This document shows, piece after piece, positions 28,301-37,421 of a DNA stretch of 64,000 nt; positions within the stretch are counted from its first letter, which is position 1; each line of letters opens with the position of its first letter. The stretch is from positions 521,001-585,000 of the forward strand of contig JACVVK020000340.1 of assembly GCA_018292915.2 (NCBI GenBank), in the 5' to 3' direction. The stretch comes from Batillaria attramentaria (Eukaryota; Mollusca; Gastropoda; Batillariidae). The notes beneath the pieces were generated by a model. It was not told where the DNA came from. It worked only from the letters and a program-made list of their open reading frames with translations, and did no database searches. The position numbers and the translations under genes were made by a program.

Positions 28301-30338
28301 TCGTTATAATTGCAGTACATATATTTTCCACAAGGAATGCAACATGCAGATTTCACCGTTGGTAATACATGTGTCTGTCTGTTGCAGTACCAGCATGTGC
28401 TGAACAAAAGCATAGAGAAGATGCGCAGCGTGTTTACTGGCTTCAGGGCAGAAGGATGGGAGGAGGTGTCTGAATCAGGAGTGATGTAAGTACTTTTTGT
28501 TATTGCCATAAACGTCTTGACTTTCAAAAGTTTTCTCCGGCTAGTTCTGAGTTTAGGATTTCATCTGCTGTATTTTACGTTTACACCATAGATATTCATC
28601 CTTCCATATTTCTCTTTTTCTGTGTATTGTGTTTGCTGCAGTTGGTATAGAAGTCGGATTTCTTTCAGACACCCTTTCAGTTGAGCCCCTGATTGCAGAT
28701 TTGCATACGAGGTGTATGATAATGAAAACTTGTATTTTGTTTAAGGGAAGAAGCTGAAAGGTGTTTTGAGTATTCATTCAATTATTTTCTCATGTTTAGA
28801 GCGAAAGTGTTTTGATATTAGACTTTGATAAATTTACTCACTAACTCAGTGATTGATTGATTGACGGATTGATTGACATATTGATGTGACAGTGATTGAT
28901 GGATAGAGTGATTGACATATTGATATGACAGTGAGGACTGGGAGCAGGATGACGAGTGGGAGGAAGAGGAGGATGACACAGAGGCGACGGCTGACAGTCT
29001 GGGCGTGACCATCGCCCGCCAAGCCCGCCAGTCATCCCCTGGTGCTGAGAGTACCGATACCGCCACGTCGTTCCCAGGTGCTCATCTGCACAGGAAGGCC
29101 GTTCCTGTGAAGGTCAGTGCTCGTGCTTTGCTGCTGTGTGATAATTTTGTGCATGGAAACAAGAAGCATCCTGTGAAATTTTGTGCAACAGAGTCAGTTA
29201 CAGACTGATGTGTTAGAAGTTATTAATGTGCACGACGCCAAAAAATAAATCATGCATTTTAAGTCATTGCAACATTTGCTCGTTTCTTCTTCAGTTGTGT
29301 TTGTAAGTTTCTGCATTTGGAGTCACTAAAGCAGAATGGGGATAAGGCATTAGATAATAGAAATATTTACATTTTTCACAAGTAGCTGTTTCATCCCTTC
29401 TTACTGTAGCTGTCTGTTGCCTGGTGTTACACAGCGCATGGAAAATCTGTGTAAGTGTGCATTTGACCTTCCGCGTTAATCCAGTCACCCCTTCCATGAA
29501 ATCTTTCCAGGTTTTATATTGTGTTTAATGTATGGTGGTTTTTTTTTTCATTTTTATTTCAGATGCGGTCTAAAATGGTGCCGAAAACAAGGAGAGTTCC
29601 TACCAAGCCAATAGTCAGTCAGGTGAAGGTCGCTTCCACTCAACCCAGGGTCAAGGCCAAGTCACCATCGCCACCATCCAGCAGCAGTGAGGATCAGGGC
29701 CATACTGTCATGGACAGAGGTAGGTGCCGCAATGTCTGCAGTTAAAAGTTTATGTTGTTCAAAGATATTGTTCATATGTGAGAGCATTTCCCGTGAATTG
29801 TCTGCAGATGAGTGGACAGGTAAATACAGGACAGACAGAAGGACTCTTGATACCAGTGGAAACAAGAGTCCAACATCCCATTCACTGGATGGTTTATGAA
29901 GTGCAAGTTATTATCAACTTGCAACAGACCTAGTGGACTGACTGTCTCCCTGTGTCATGTTCATTCATTCAGACACACAGGCATTTCAGCTTGTTTACAC
30001 ATATTCTGTCTTACATCTACTTCTAAAAAAAAGTAGATAATGCTGGATTATTTGTTTTGGTTTTGTGTTTTGTCAGTTGTTCTACGAGAGGTTGCCACAT
30101 CCCCGATTCCATGGGAAGCAAGCTCGGAAGAGAAGGTTTTGACAGGGCGCAGTCGGGGAGTCAAAGTGGGAGGCAGACAACTGTCTCTACTGAAGCAGCG
30201 CATTGCACAACAGCAGCATCAGGTAAATAAGTTTTAGTTGCTTCAGAGGGGGCAAGAGACTTGGAGTTTCAGCTTTACAAGTAATTGGTGAAATACCAAG
30301 AGACGGAACAGCTCTCTGGCCTGTGGAGTTTGTTGTTA

Positions 30339-30375
<37 letters not shown>

Positions 30376-33300
30376 GCACATTACAGCTGGCAGCTTTTCG
30401 TGACTCCCGAACTATTGCACTGAAGAAGTTTGCAGAACTGAAGGAAACCAACCAGCAGCTGACATCAGATTTGAACCAGGCCAACCAGCGACTTCGCACA
30501 GCCAAACAAAACTGTCAGGTATTCACATCATGTAAGGGGGTGGGGGGAGGGGTGGCTGAAAAGCTTAACATAAATGACAAGTGGACTTCACATTATGCAG
30601 AATATGTTGGACAGTTTCCCAACAGAATCCATGTCAATGTATCTCATAGATCTGATCTGTGACATAAATCTGTCCATGTTTCATGATTCATGTTCCTGAT
30701 TTGTGTAGTAATGTTTCCTTCAGTACTTTAGAGAATTATTTAGGCATATACTGTCTTCAAATTTGTATGTGACTGTGTAGAAAAAGTACATCAAGTAAGA
30801 AGTTTATAGCTGTTATGTTTATGCCCTCTCGGTGGTGTAGCGACTGTCAGCGGATGTGGAGCGCCTTCAGCGGGAGAAACAGAACCTGGAGCAGCAGCTC
30901 GCTGAACGTGACAAAGGGGAAAGCACTGACAAACAAAACGACAACGATAAACGTCTGCTGGAGGCCAGACTGAAGGTGAGCTGTTCCTCTTGTTTTCAGT
31001 TGCTCAGGAAAAAAAGGTGTTGGCAGGTTGGGGCGTGAGGATTGTGTGAGGAGACGAGACAGACGTTAATTTATTTTGAACTAGCGGATGTACCTGGCTT
31101 TGCCCGGGGTGATGACGTGATCTATCTAGTGTTTCCTAGTGTTTCCTGGTCTCCTTGTCCTGTGCCAAAAAGGTCAGCCTTTGCACAAGGGAGGTAATGT
31201 TGGTGAAGTTGCCGAAGTGAACAGTGGAGTTGCTTCCCATGGACCGTATCCCAAACAGATACAGGCACTGTTCATTTGTAGATTTAGAAGCAAAGACTGT
31301 TATGTAGTCTTGCATTTTTATATGTGTCTGCAGTCGAGTTCAGTGTGTGCATTTTGTGTCCACAACTTGGTACAGTTCTATTCTGCTCCAAATTGAACTG
31401 AATTGCAGTGAGAGATGAGACACAGGACTGTGTAACAGACTGTGTCTGCTGTTCTGATGGTCACTGATGCGCTTGGTTTGATAAAATTTACTTGATTTGT
31501 TTTCAGATGTCTTCAAGTGAGGTGACTAGACAGGCATCCACAATTCGATCTCTGAAGACGGAGGTGGACACGCTCCAGGACCAGGTGCGTGGGCTGCAGG
31601 ACAGGTGAGTTCACTGTGTCAGGTAGAGACTTTTGGTAAATTAGAAGGATGTAGGGCCTGCTTACAGTTTCTGCCTCGCCATAGATTTTTCAACTTTCGG
31701 GCTGGGTTTTGATGTAGCTGTCTGGTTTTGAATGGTTTTTTTTGCCCTCTTTTTGGTGGAGTTCCTGCTTGAGGCGTGCGTGCGTGCGTGCGTGCGTGTG
31801 TGTGTGTGTGAGAGAGAGAGAGAGACAGGATAGAGACAGCCTGACATGCAGTCTTACTAGTCAACGTTCCCTCTGTCTCAGGATCAACCATTTGGAGCGT
31901 GACAATAATCAAAAGCGTAACCTTGTGGAGAGTCAGCGCATCAAGTTGAAAGCTGCACAGGACTCCACTAAGATGCATGATGATGCCATGGTTTGTATTG
32001 CAATCTCATCAAACTTATCCTCGCAAGTTTTTATTCTTAACTCTGGCAGAAACATGGCATTTGCGGTGGTGGGAGAAAAAGAGAAAAAAGAAAAAAAGAA
32101 GGAAGATAGCTAGATAGAGCTGTGTGTGATAAGATGACGCATGCGCAGCTACTGTATGTAGATTAATTAACATGTTCAACATGTTCCTTGTTGTTACACA
32201 TGTGACAGCTGTTTGCCCACCCCTTTTGGCTGAGTGCTGATGTTGATTTTCAGGAGGAGGTTCAGACCAAGCTGAAACTGGCCACAGAGAACAGTGAGAA
32301 GATGCGAATACAGGTAAATTGATTAAGTTCATATTTCATCATCACATTTGCCATCTAAGTGCACAGCTTGCAAAAACTGAATGCCCCCCCCAGTCCTCCC
32401 TCACCCACCCACCCACCCACCCACCCACACACACACCCACACGCACACGCACACACACTCACACGCACATACACACACATGCACACACACACACATGCAC
32501 ACACACAGACACGCACACACACACAGACGACACGCACACAGACGCACACGCACACACACACAGACAGACACAGACAGACACAGACAGACGCAGACACACG
32601 CTCACATACACACACACACGCTCACATACACACACACACACAGACGCGCGTGCGCACACACGCTCACTCTCACGCACGCACTCTCACACTCACTCTCGCA
32701 CGCATGCACACGTTCACTCTCACACACCCTCTCACTCACTCACTCACTTGCGCACACACACACACACACTCGCACGTGCACACACACACTCGCACGTGCA
32801 CACACACACACACTCACATACACACATAGATACACGCATACATACACTCACACACACACACTCACTCACATACACGCACACATGCACACTCACAGACACT
32901 CACAGACGCGCGCCCACAGACACGCACACACACAGACGCGCGCCCACAGACACGCTCACTCTCACGCGCGCACTCTCACACGCACGCTCACTCTCACACA
33001 CACGCACACACACCCTCTCACTCGCGCACACACACACACATGCGCGTACTTGCACACACACTCCCGCGCACACACACACAGACACTCACTCACACGCACA
33101 CACACACAGTCACTCACACACACAATTATTCTCACTCTCACACACACACACAAATATTCGCACAGTCTCACTCACTCACTCTCTCACACTCATTCATACA
33201 CACACTCACTCTCACACACACACATACACTGACTCACAATCACTCACTCTCGCACACACACACACTTGCGCGCGCACACATGATCAGTAGTGTATCTGTG

Positions 33301-35077
33301 CCGTGCAGCTTGATTCCTTGAAGAAGCGGATGCGCGTGGTGACACAGGAGAAGAGGGACTATGAAGACAAGTACCTGCAGGTGTCTCTCAGCCTGGAGAA
33401 GAAAGCCAAAGACTTGAGTGCGTGTCGTGAGCGGCGTTCGGAACTGGAGGCGGCCATGTCGCAGCTGGAAACGCTTAGTCAGCAGCAGCTGCAGCGCGTG
33501 GCCAGTCACAGCGAGGCGGCAGTGGACGCAGCCCAGGCTCAAGTGGCGTTCACGCACACAACACTCACCCGCTACACACAGTTTGTCAAGGTGGGTTAGC
33601 AAGGTACCGGCGGACTGGGAAAAACAGTTGTAGACAATGTTGAGGGTTCTCGCCTTGTTGGTACAGTCCAGTGTATGTAGAAGGCCGCTAAAGGGACAAG
33701 GAAAGAGAAAAGTGTTTTCCTTCAACAGTCTCGGGATAACCGAATAATTATACATGTACAGTGAAATCAGTGAGCCGGGCTTCATTTTTAGTGGTCATTG
33801 GCAGCTGGCCAACTGCATTTTCCCACTCTTCCATGGTGAGGCTAACAACCAGTCGGGTTTGATTGTATCTGGTGCTTGTAGGGTAGTTTGTACCGTGACT
33901 TCGTAAGTTGATTTCTTTGTGTGCTTTCCTGATTGGTGCATAGTCAGCAGCTGTATTGAATATCATAAACATTACATCAAGTAATGATTTTAGTTGAAGA
34001 TGAGAGAATGTCCTTTTCATCATCACAGCTTTTGGCAACCGAGCTAGTGGATCGAGTGGCTAGGGCGAGGGGTCAGCTACGGGAGCAAACTGCGGCAGCA
34101 GCAGCTCGGGAGGAACAGGCCCGGGCAGCGCAGGACAGTGACGCGTCACTCAAGCGAGCCCGGGACACTGCCCGCGACATCCTGAACATCAGCCAGTCGG
34201 ACCTTGATGACATCATGAGTGCTGATGGGGACCATGCTGCAGAGGTGGGAAGCTATTGTCATCTTTATTTTCTCCAGGAGCTGAACATTGTGAATAGTCA
34301 ATAAAGTAAAGGGTGTTTTGAGAAGCGAAATCCGTTTGCACGCTGGGGAAAAAAAAAACCAAAAACATGGTGGTATTCTTGCTGCATGCAGTGTACGCTC
34401 AATGCTGTTGGGTTTTCATTCTTTTGGGCTTCTTGTAAATGATGGGGTATTGTATACGTTATGGAACAATGTGCAGGTTGACAGTTCCCAGCTTGCTTTG
34501 AAAAAGGAATTGCCCCCACTGGTTTCACTTTAACAAAGGCTGTCATTTGGCAGGAGTTGGAGTATTAGAGTGAACCATTTTAATCCAGCGCTGCTTGTGC
34601 GCGTGGTTCAAAGTGACACAGATTAACACAATACACAGCTGTGCCCTAAATTAATCATTTATTTCCTGTGCAGGATGCAAATGCAGCTGCACTGGCTGCA
34701 GTGGAGGAGAAGCGAGACAGAAAATGGCTACGCAAGTGTGAGAAAATCATTTCCAGTACGGTGAGTTATCTACTGCATTAGCTGCCCGCTTACGTTATCA
34801 GAGTGTTTTTGTTTGAAACCCCAGACAGCTGGAGTGGCCGAGATAAAGGGAGGCAACCTGTGAAAATTGGCTTAAAATTCTCTATCATGGCTTTTTAGTG
34901 GTTGCCTCGATTGAGTCTGTGGAGGGATTCTGCGTGCAGGCGTTACCTACATTTGTTCTGTTTTGCGTTACATAATGTTTGTGTTTTGTGTAGGAGGACT
35001 TTGTGCGTCCCCTCGTCAGCCTGATCCTCCAGAAAGTGGATGAAAGAGCTGACCTGCTGATGAGGCTTGCGTCTTGA
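15065..35077 (+). CDS. CNTLN: Centlein (centriole/centrosome-linker coiled-coil protein), 31 exons, N-terminus missing
   Basis: In vertebrates centlein is a centriolar coiled-coil protein that bridges C-Nap1 and CEP68 in centrosome cohesion. Exons read by splice sites and phase: 15065-15146, 15537-15640, 16241-16297, 16551-16648, 17038-17147, 17348-17400, 17695-17778, 22213-22323, 22670-22734, 23600-23840, 24324-24445, 24792-24911, 25504-25604, 25859-25944, 26149-26237, 26469-26555, 26719-26893, 27281-27328, 28388-28485, 28932-29112, 29563-29719, 30077-30222, 30387-30518, 30841-30975, 31507-31604, 31882-31990, 32254-32313, 33309-33590, 34029-34244, 34674-34760, 34994-35077. All are GT-AG and all phases match, giving 3,618 nt with one terminal TGA. 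Blocks recognised from vertebrate centlein are AQQAELIRQLQ (about residues 132-142), EDSDAVWNELAYFK (about 393-406), VLNKSIEKM with GWEEVSES (612-644) and ILNISQSDL (about 1128-1136). Human centlein is about 1,400 residues, so roughly the first 200 are absent. The 48 nt exon at 27281 is the least certain. Confidence 0.93.
15795..15848 (+). repeat. Short dispersed repeat R2, copy 1
   Basis: GAAGTAGTCCATAGTATTCC and CTCAGTACTGCCAGGGTTAA recur at 22055. In this copy a long poly-A run follows. Confidence 0.55.
16307..16347 (+). repeat. (GT)n just downstream of a CNTLN 5' splice site
   Basis: It begins nine bases after the donor GTAAGA of exon 16241-16297 and ends in a short GC run. Confidence 0.95.
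17038..17147 (+). CDS. CNTLN: CNTLN exon with the AQQAELIRQLQ block
   Basis: The exon enters in phase 2 (AG joined to G gives Arg) and encodes KELKELWNSHNQL, then AQQAELIRQLQ and HDTQ. The donor is ambiguous between GTCAGT at 17148 and GTATCT three bases later. GTCAGT was chosen because it leaves one base that joins the TG of the next exon as Met, giving DTQIMIKTQED, the same length as the vertebrate segment ending NQED. Confidence 0.88.
17952..18095 (+). mobile_element. tRNA-derived SINE, diverged
   Basis: The head GGGGTAGCTGAATGGTAGA resembles a tRNA A box and is followed by GTCGTCAGTTTGAATTGG as a decayed B box. The body has TGCCCTGTCTTTTGTATCAC and GGAAAGGACCTTAAC, shared with the better copy at 23873. 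It abuts the left end of the Kolobok-like element at 18107. Confidence 0.7.
18107..22045 (+). mobile_element. Kolobok-like DNA transposon (TTAA target, THAP-containing), degenerate
   Basis: The left end reads TTAAAGTGTCCCTGAAC at 18107. The reverse complement of the right end (22045 backwards) reads the same. The first 25 bases match at 24, with TTAA on both outer edges as the likely target duplication. The element is 3.94 kb and lies in the CNTLN intron between exons 17695-17778 and 22213-22323. Inside are a broken THAP-like domain (from 18438) and downstream coding fragments to 19697. Each side also has a subterminal TGACGTCATCAGGG-type motif in opposite orientation (about 18306 and 21838). 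TTAA duplication plus a THAP domain is the known combination of the Kolobok superfamily; piggyBac shares TTAA but lacks THAP. The right 2.3 kb has no recognisable gene. Confidence 0.72.
18438..19697 (+). pseudogene. Broken THAP-domain transposase-like gene inside the Kolobok-like element
   Basis: From ATG at 18438 one frame reads MGKICAVFGYAANSAGKSGV, then STFAFPRQRH, a stop, PERRRAWINFVKTTRKN, and another stop. This follows the THAP pattern (Cys near the N-terminus, FP motif, Arg-rich helix with Trp), but the second zinc Cys position is Tyr and two stops interrupt it. A segment of about 40 bases containing CATAAACAAGCATCAGGGCT is duplicated at 18593 and 18677. Further on, 19030-19195 encodes LHQTSALESFHLLILRFCPK, a signature I associate with uncharacterised invertebrate THAP proteins. 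After a TTTCAG-type acceptor, 19482-19697 encodes VKELFAQ...FHYHPTSTEAMA with a stop. The catalytic middle part is missing. Probably inactive. Confidence 0.6.
22049..22098 (+). repeat. Short dispersed repeat R2, copy 2
   Basis: GAAGTAGTCTGGAATATTCC and CTCAGTACTACCAGGGTTAA match copy 1. It directly follows the right end of the Kolobok-like element. Confidence 0.55.
22400..22475 (-). mobile_element. Diverged tail-module remnant
   Basis: GTAAGGGAAATTTGGGCTGC followed by TTCCCTTGGGG resembles the SINE/LINE tail module, but the rest has decayed into a poly-G run. Confidence 0.35.
22962..23150 (-). mobile_element. Second tRNA-derived SINE family (GTGGTTAAGAG head), reverse orientation
   Basis: The reverse complement begins GGGGTGGTCGGTGGTCTAGT, GGTTAAGAG and contains the B box GGGGTTCGCGTCCC. 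The body includes GGGGGTTCTCTCCGGGTAC and CTTCCTCCCCCTCTGCTTTG, shared with the copy at 61076-61392. It sits in a CNTLN intron next to the MITE at 23171. Confidence 0.7.
23171..23364. mobile_element. Palindromic MITE, copy 1
   Basis: The ends are inverted repeats: AGATTTAGTAGGACTTCG on the left, and AGATTTAGCAGGATTTC when the right end is read in reverse. The inner parts GAGCAGCGTAACCC and GGGTTACGCTGCTC pair exactly. About 194 bp, no coding capacity. A second copy at 50802 is about 90 percent alike by eye. Confidence 0.8.
23873..24032 (+). mobile_element. tRNA-derived SINE, best preserved copy
   Basis: A-box region GGATAGCCGAATGGTAGAGC, B-box region GAGATCGAATC, then the common body GGCCAAATATTCATGCTGGC and GTGGTGGAAAAGGACGTTAA, ending at a poly-C/poly-T stretch. 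It lies in the CNTLN intron after exon 23600-23840. The A and B boxes are internal RNA polymerase III promoter elements. Confidence 0.8.
24655..24755 (-). mobile_element. Solo 3' tail module of the SINE/LINE family
   Basis: The + strand reads TACTTTATTATCCCTTTCGG and GCTGCTTCCCCCAGGGGAAG, then CAGTGCCACCCAATGCCTAT, homologous to 61076-61180 without the tRNA head. It lies in the CNTLN intron just upstream of exon 24792. Confidence 0.6.
24792..24911 (+). CDS. CNTLN: CNTLN exon with the EDSDAVWNELAYFK signature
   Basis: This exon identifies the gene. After a lysine/arginine-rich start (RKKKKP) it encodes PRQLQREDSDAVWNELAYFK, nearly identical to the core of vertebrate centlein. The next exon (25504-25604) continues with the conserved EELDELRVQASIDAASLHEL. 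The acceptor follows a T-rich tract ending TTTTTTACCAG and the donor is GTAAGA. Confidence 0.95.
28388..28485 (+). CDS. CNTLN: CNTLN exon with the conserved VLNKSI / GWEEVSES motif
   Basis: It encodes YQHVLNKSIEKMRSVFTGF followed by EGWEEVSES, matching the vertebrate centlein stretch that reads VLNHSIKVMSNVFENL and then GWEDVSES. It follows a basic exon (26719-26893) and the 48 nt exon 27281-27328, and precedes an acidic exon. It therefore marks the boundary between the two long coiled-coil halves. Confidence 0.92.
28932..29112 (+). CDS. CNTLN: CNTLN acidic exon
   Basis: It starts with a run of Asp, Glu and Trp (EDWEQDDEWEEEEDDTEA), then SLGVTIARQARQ, which aligns with the vertebrate SLGTIIVETSQ-type segment. 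It is low in coiled-coil character and likely a flexible linker. The preceding intron ends in a short repeat of TTGATTGACATATTGAT-like units. Confidence 0.85.
30341..30374 (+). repeat. (GT)17 just upstream of a CNTLN 3' splice site
   Basis: Perfect GT repeat, then TGCACATTACAG and the exon at 30387. The GT run takes the place where the pyrimidine tract should be. Confidence 0.95.
32392..33277. repeat. CA-rich cryptic simple-repeat block in a CNTLN intron
   Basis: Starts as (CCCA)n, then about 0.9 kb of CA runs mixed with GACA, CTCA and GCA triplets. It fills most of the intron between exons 32254-32313 and 33309-33590. The long His/Thr-rich open frames in it are a by-product of the repeat. 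Confidence 0.95.
33309..33590 (+). CDS. CNTLN: CNTLN largest exon, C-terminal coiled coil
   Basis: Ninety-four codons in phase 0, beginning LDSLKKRMRVVTQEKRDYED and ending YTQFVK. It is similar over its whole length to the vertebrate segment IDSLKQRL through FTTFVK. The acceptor (GTGCCGTGCAG) lies just downstream of about 0.9 kb of CA-rich repeat and has almost no pyrimidine tract. Confidence 0.92.
34029..34244 (+). CDS. CNTLN: CNTLN exon with the ILNISxSDL motif
   Basis: Seventy-two codons in phase 0: an Ala/Arg/Gln-rich helix, then RDILNISQSDLDDIMSAD, which matches the near-C-terminal vertebrate centlein motif ILNISRSDLEEIL. Two short exons follow (34674-34760 with DRKWLRKCEKI, and the terminal exon). 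Confidence 0.93.
34994..35077 (+). CDS. CNTLN: CNTLN terminal coding exon with stop
   Basis: It encodes EDFVRPLVSLILQKVDERAD, then LLMRLAS and TGA at 35075-35077. The acceptor is TTTTGTGTAG. This C-terminal tail is not clearly conserved with vertebrates, but it is in frame with the preceding exon and followed by a plausible 3' UTR. Confidence 0.85.
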   Translation, partial: EDFVRPLVSLILQKVDERADLLMRLAS

Positions 35078-35377
35078 CGTCCGCATACATAACATCTGAA
35101 CGTCCCCAAATCCTGGACACCGCTTGTGCCCGACGTCTTAATGAGGCCCCCTAGGACACACTGTACCAAAGATCTCACGTCTTGTCTTATTTAAATGATG
35201 TGCAGAGGTCATGCACAGCTTTATCTTCATTTTGATAGCCTATCCTTTTGCACTGATCCTTGTTACCTACTTCATGAATTCCTCAAGCCCCCCACCCTCC
35301 TTTTCGGGATAAATTGATAAAGGCATTTCGTCTTTAGGCTTAGGTACAAAACACAATAAAGGTACGGTACAGTGCAG
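35078..35377 (+). other. CNTLN: CNTLN 3' UTR (approximate)
   Basis: Untranslated sequence between the stop codon and the region just after the first canonical AATAAA. The end is inferred from the usual 10-30 base spacing to the cleavage site. Later cleavage sites are possible, because the following kilobase has no other gene. Confidence 0.5.
35355..35360 (+). promoter_or_regulatory. Polyadenylation signal of CNTLN
   Basis: AATAAA about 278 bases after the CNTLN stop codon, followed by a GT-rich stretch (GGTACGGTAC). It is the first canonical signal on the sense strand after the stop. Confidence 0.6.
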
Positions 35378-35825
35378 TATCTGCACAGTCTAGACCAAAA
35401 TGAGTTGATTGGATGGGCTGATGATGCATCTGTAAACTTCATAATCTATTTCACACTTGCATTCTCTTGTATTGAAATTTGACATGTGCATAAACATGAT
35501 TGTATTTATGTGTGTTTTTAAACGAGAAAGGTTTATTGGATCTGTACTCTTTGCATGTCTGTGCTTTACTCCATCTGTGTTTTTCTGCTGCAGGAAAACA
35601 AAAGGAAACTTTAAAGAACTGCTTCCTTTTTATATTTTCCATGTCAGCACAGATACAAGGTTTTGTGTAAAGGTCTATGGTCATAAAAAACGGACGGCTT
35701 ACACAAATCAGACTTTTCCTGCCAAAATGCATGTGCAAGTTCTAAAACAGACATGGACTTTTTTTTTTGAAAGGAGTTCCACAGCATTAACATGCTGGAT
35801 ACATGTACATTTAAAATTTTTTTTT

Positions 35826-35922
35826 TTTTTTATTTTACTACTTTGCCCCTTTCGGGAAATTTGGGTTGCTTCCCCTGGGGAAGCGCGTCGCCACGGTGCA
35901 GCGCCACCCAATACCTATCCTC

Positions 35923-35946
<24 letters not shown>
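35826..35946 (-). mobile_element. Solo 3' tail module of the SINE/LINE family
   Basis: TACTACTTTGCCCCTTTCGG, GGTTGCTTCCCCTGGGGAAG, CGTCGCCACGGTGCAGCGCC and CCCAATACCTATCCTC followed by poly-T, the same module as at 24655 and 61076. Confidence 0.6.
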
Positions 35947-35953
<7 letters not shown>

Positions 35954-36229
35954 ACATATATTGCAGGGCTCAGCATTTCTTGCCGGTTTGTTTTCTGTGA
36001 GATAAATTGATAGTGACTCACTGGTACAGCAATTTTTGCAAAAATGCCTTTTGATGCAATATTTAGTTCACTAACATTGTATCCAAAGCTTGTCATCTGT
36101 ATTGGAAAACAGTCATGTGGTTCAGTATTGACTCTCTTACTGTGATAATATTAAGGCCCTCTAGCAGTTTTTGTTTGTTGTACATAAGCACACATTGTAA
36201 AAAAAACAACAACCCTGATTGTAGTTGTA

Positions 36230-36408
36230 CAGTCAAACCTGTGTAAGGCGGTCACTCAAGGGACTGGACCAAACTGACCGCCTTAGACAGGTGACCGGGT
36301 TTATCCAGGGTGGCATGTCAACAGCTAGCATGTCAGGGGATCCTCTGGGGTGACCAGGTTAGACAGTGGCATGGCTTATACAGGTGACCGCCTTGGCAGG
36401 TTCGACTG
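36230..36408. mobile_element. pogo/Tigger-like MITE
   Basis: It starts CAGTCAAACCTGTGTAAGGC and ends CCTTGGCAGGTTCGACTG, inverted repeats of the Tigger/pogo type, with TA on both flanks (36228 and 36409) as the expected target duplication. Internal GGTGACCGCCTT and AAGGCGGTCAC segments pair. About 179 bp and non-coding. Confidence 0.75.
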
Positions 36409-36865
36409 TATTTAGATCTGCACTGCTTGCTTTTGAAAGAATGTCTCGGTGGAGTTCAGAAGCTTTAACCCTTTCTGCACTGTCGCTGCCACCATACGTC
36501 TGGCGACTGCTGCCTGTCTCCCGTAGTGACATTGCTCCATGTAGGCATAATGAATTTCTATTTAGGAGAAGTGTTGCTTAGATGTTGTACTTCACTCTGA
36601 CATCACCTTCAGCGGGTTGCCAAGGAAACCTGACAGCAGACAAGTTGGAAAGGGAGGTAAAATGTACAACTGTCTGTTATGACTACAGTTGTAGCTCGGG
36701 TAGAATGAGTTAATGATTACATGACTTTGCCAGAAACTCCTCAGTGTTAATCCCATGAAGTTCTGCTGCTCTGAATATTCCTTCCTCCTGAAAGCAGCAG
36801 GGTAGTCAGTAGCTAGCGACACCTAATTTCACTCTGTCATAACATGTACTTGTCCTCAGAATGGG

Positions 36866-36945
36866 GGGTAAGGATAACTCAGGTGGCTGATTGTTGGACT
36901 CTTGATCAGGTTGTGGGTTCAACTCCCAGCTGGGTCACAATTTGC
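36866..36945 (+). mobile_element. tRNA-like SINE head
   Basis: GGATAACTCAGGTGGCTGAT and GGTTGTGGGTTCAACTCCCA resemble a tRNA A box and B box, with an anticodon-like TTGGACTCTTGATCA between them. No CCA-ready acceptor stem is visible, so it is read as a SINE and not as a tRNA gene. Confidence 0.5.
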
Positions 36946-37421
36946 ACAGACCTTTTCCCTGTGCTCTAGCGTTTGAAAATCAAACCACCTTTGCTGTGCA
37001 CATGAGTTGTCTCCCACTCCCCCCCAACACACACCATCCCTATCATTATTCATCTGATCGTAGAATATTGTACAGCCTGCTTGTGTGCGTGTGTGAAGCG
37101 TCTGTGCTATGTACTTGCATAGGTATTTTGTTATTTACTGTTAATTTGTATCCAGATTGGATTGTTGAGCAATGAAATGTCTACACTTGTATTCCAAATA
37201 AGACATCTACACAATATGGAAACGGTTGTAATAAAGTCATGTTGCTTGTACTGAAAATTGGTGTCATTATGTTCTGTTGTTGTTTTTGGCGTACCTGTCC
37301 TGAACACTTCCAGGGTCATCCCCTTGGACTGGGAATGCAGAAGCAAGAAGAAGAATCGTCCCCCTTTAGATGAGAGGATTATGCTTCACCACATGGGCAG
37401 CCACACTCCATCTTAGAGGAC

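Noticed and set aside
32319..33290. Open frame of 323 codons rich in His and Thr
   Set aside because: It is a translation of CA-rich repeat inside the CNTLN intron. Equivalent frames exist in two registers, with no unique sequence.
36866..36945. Possible functional tRNA gene
   Set aside because: It has A- and B-box-like parts, but stems do not pair properly and no acceptor stem is visible. Treated as a SINE head.
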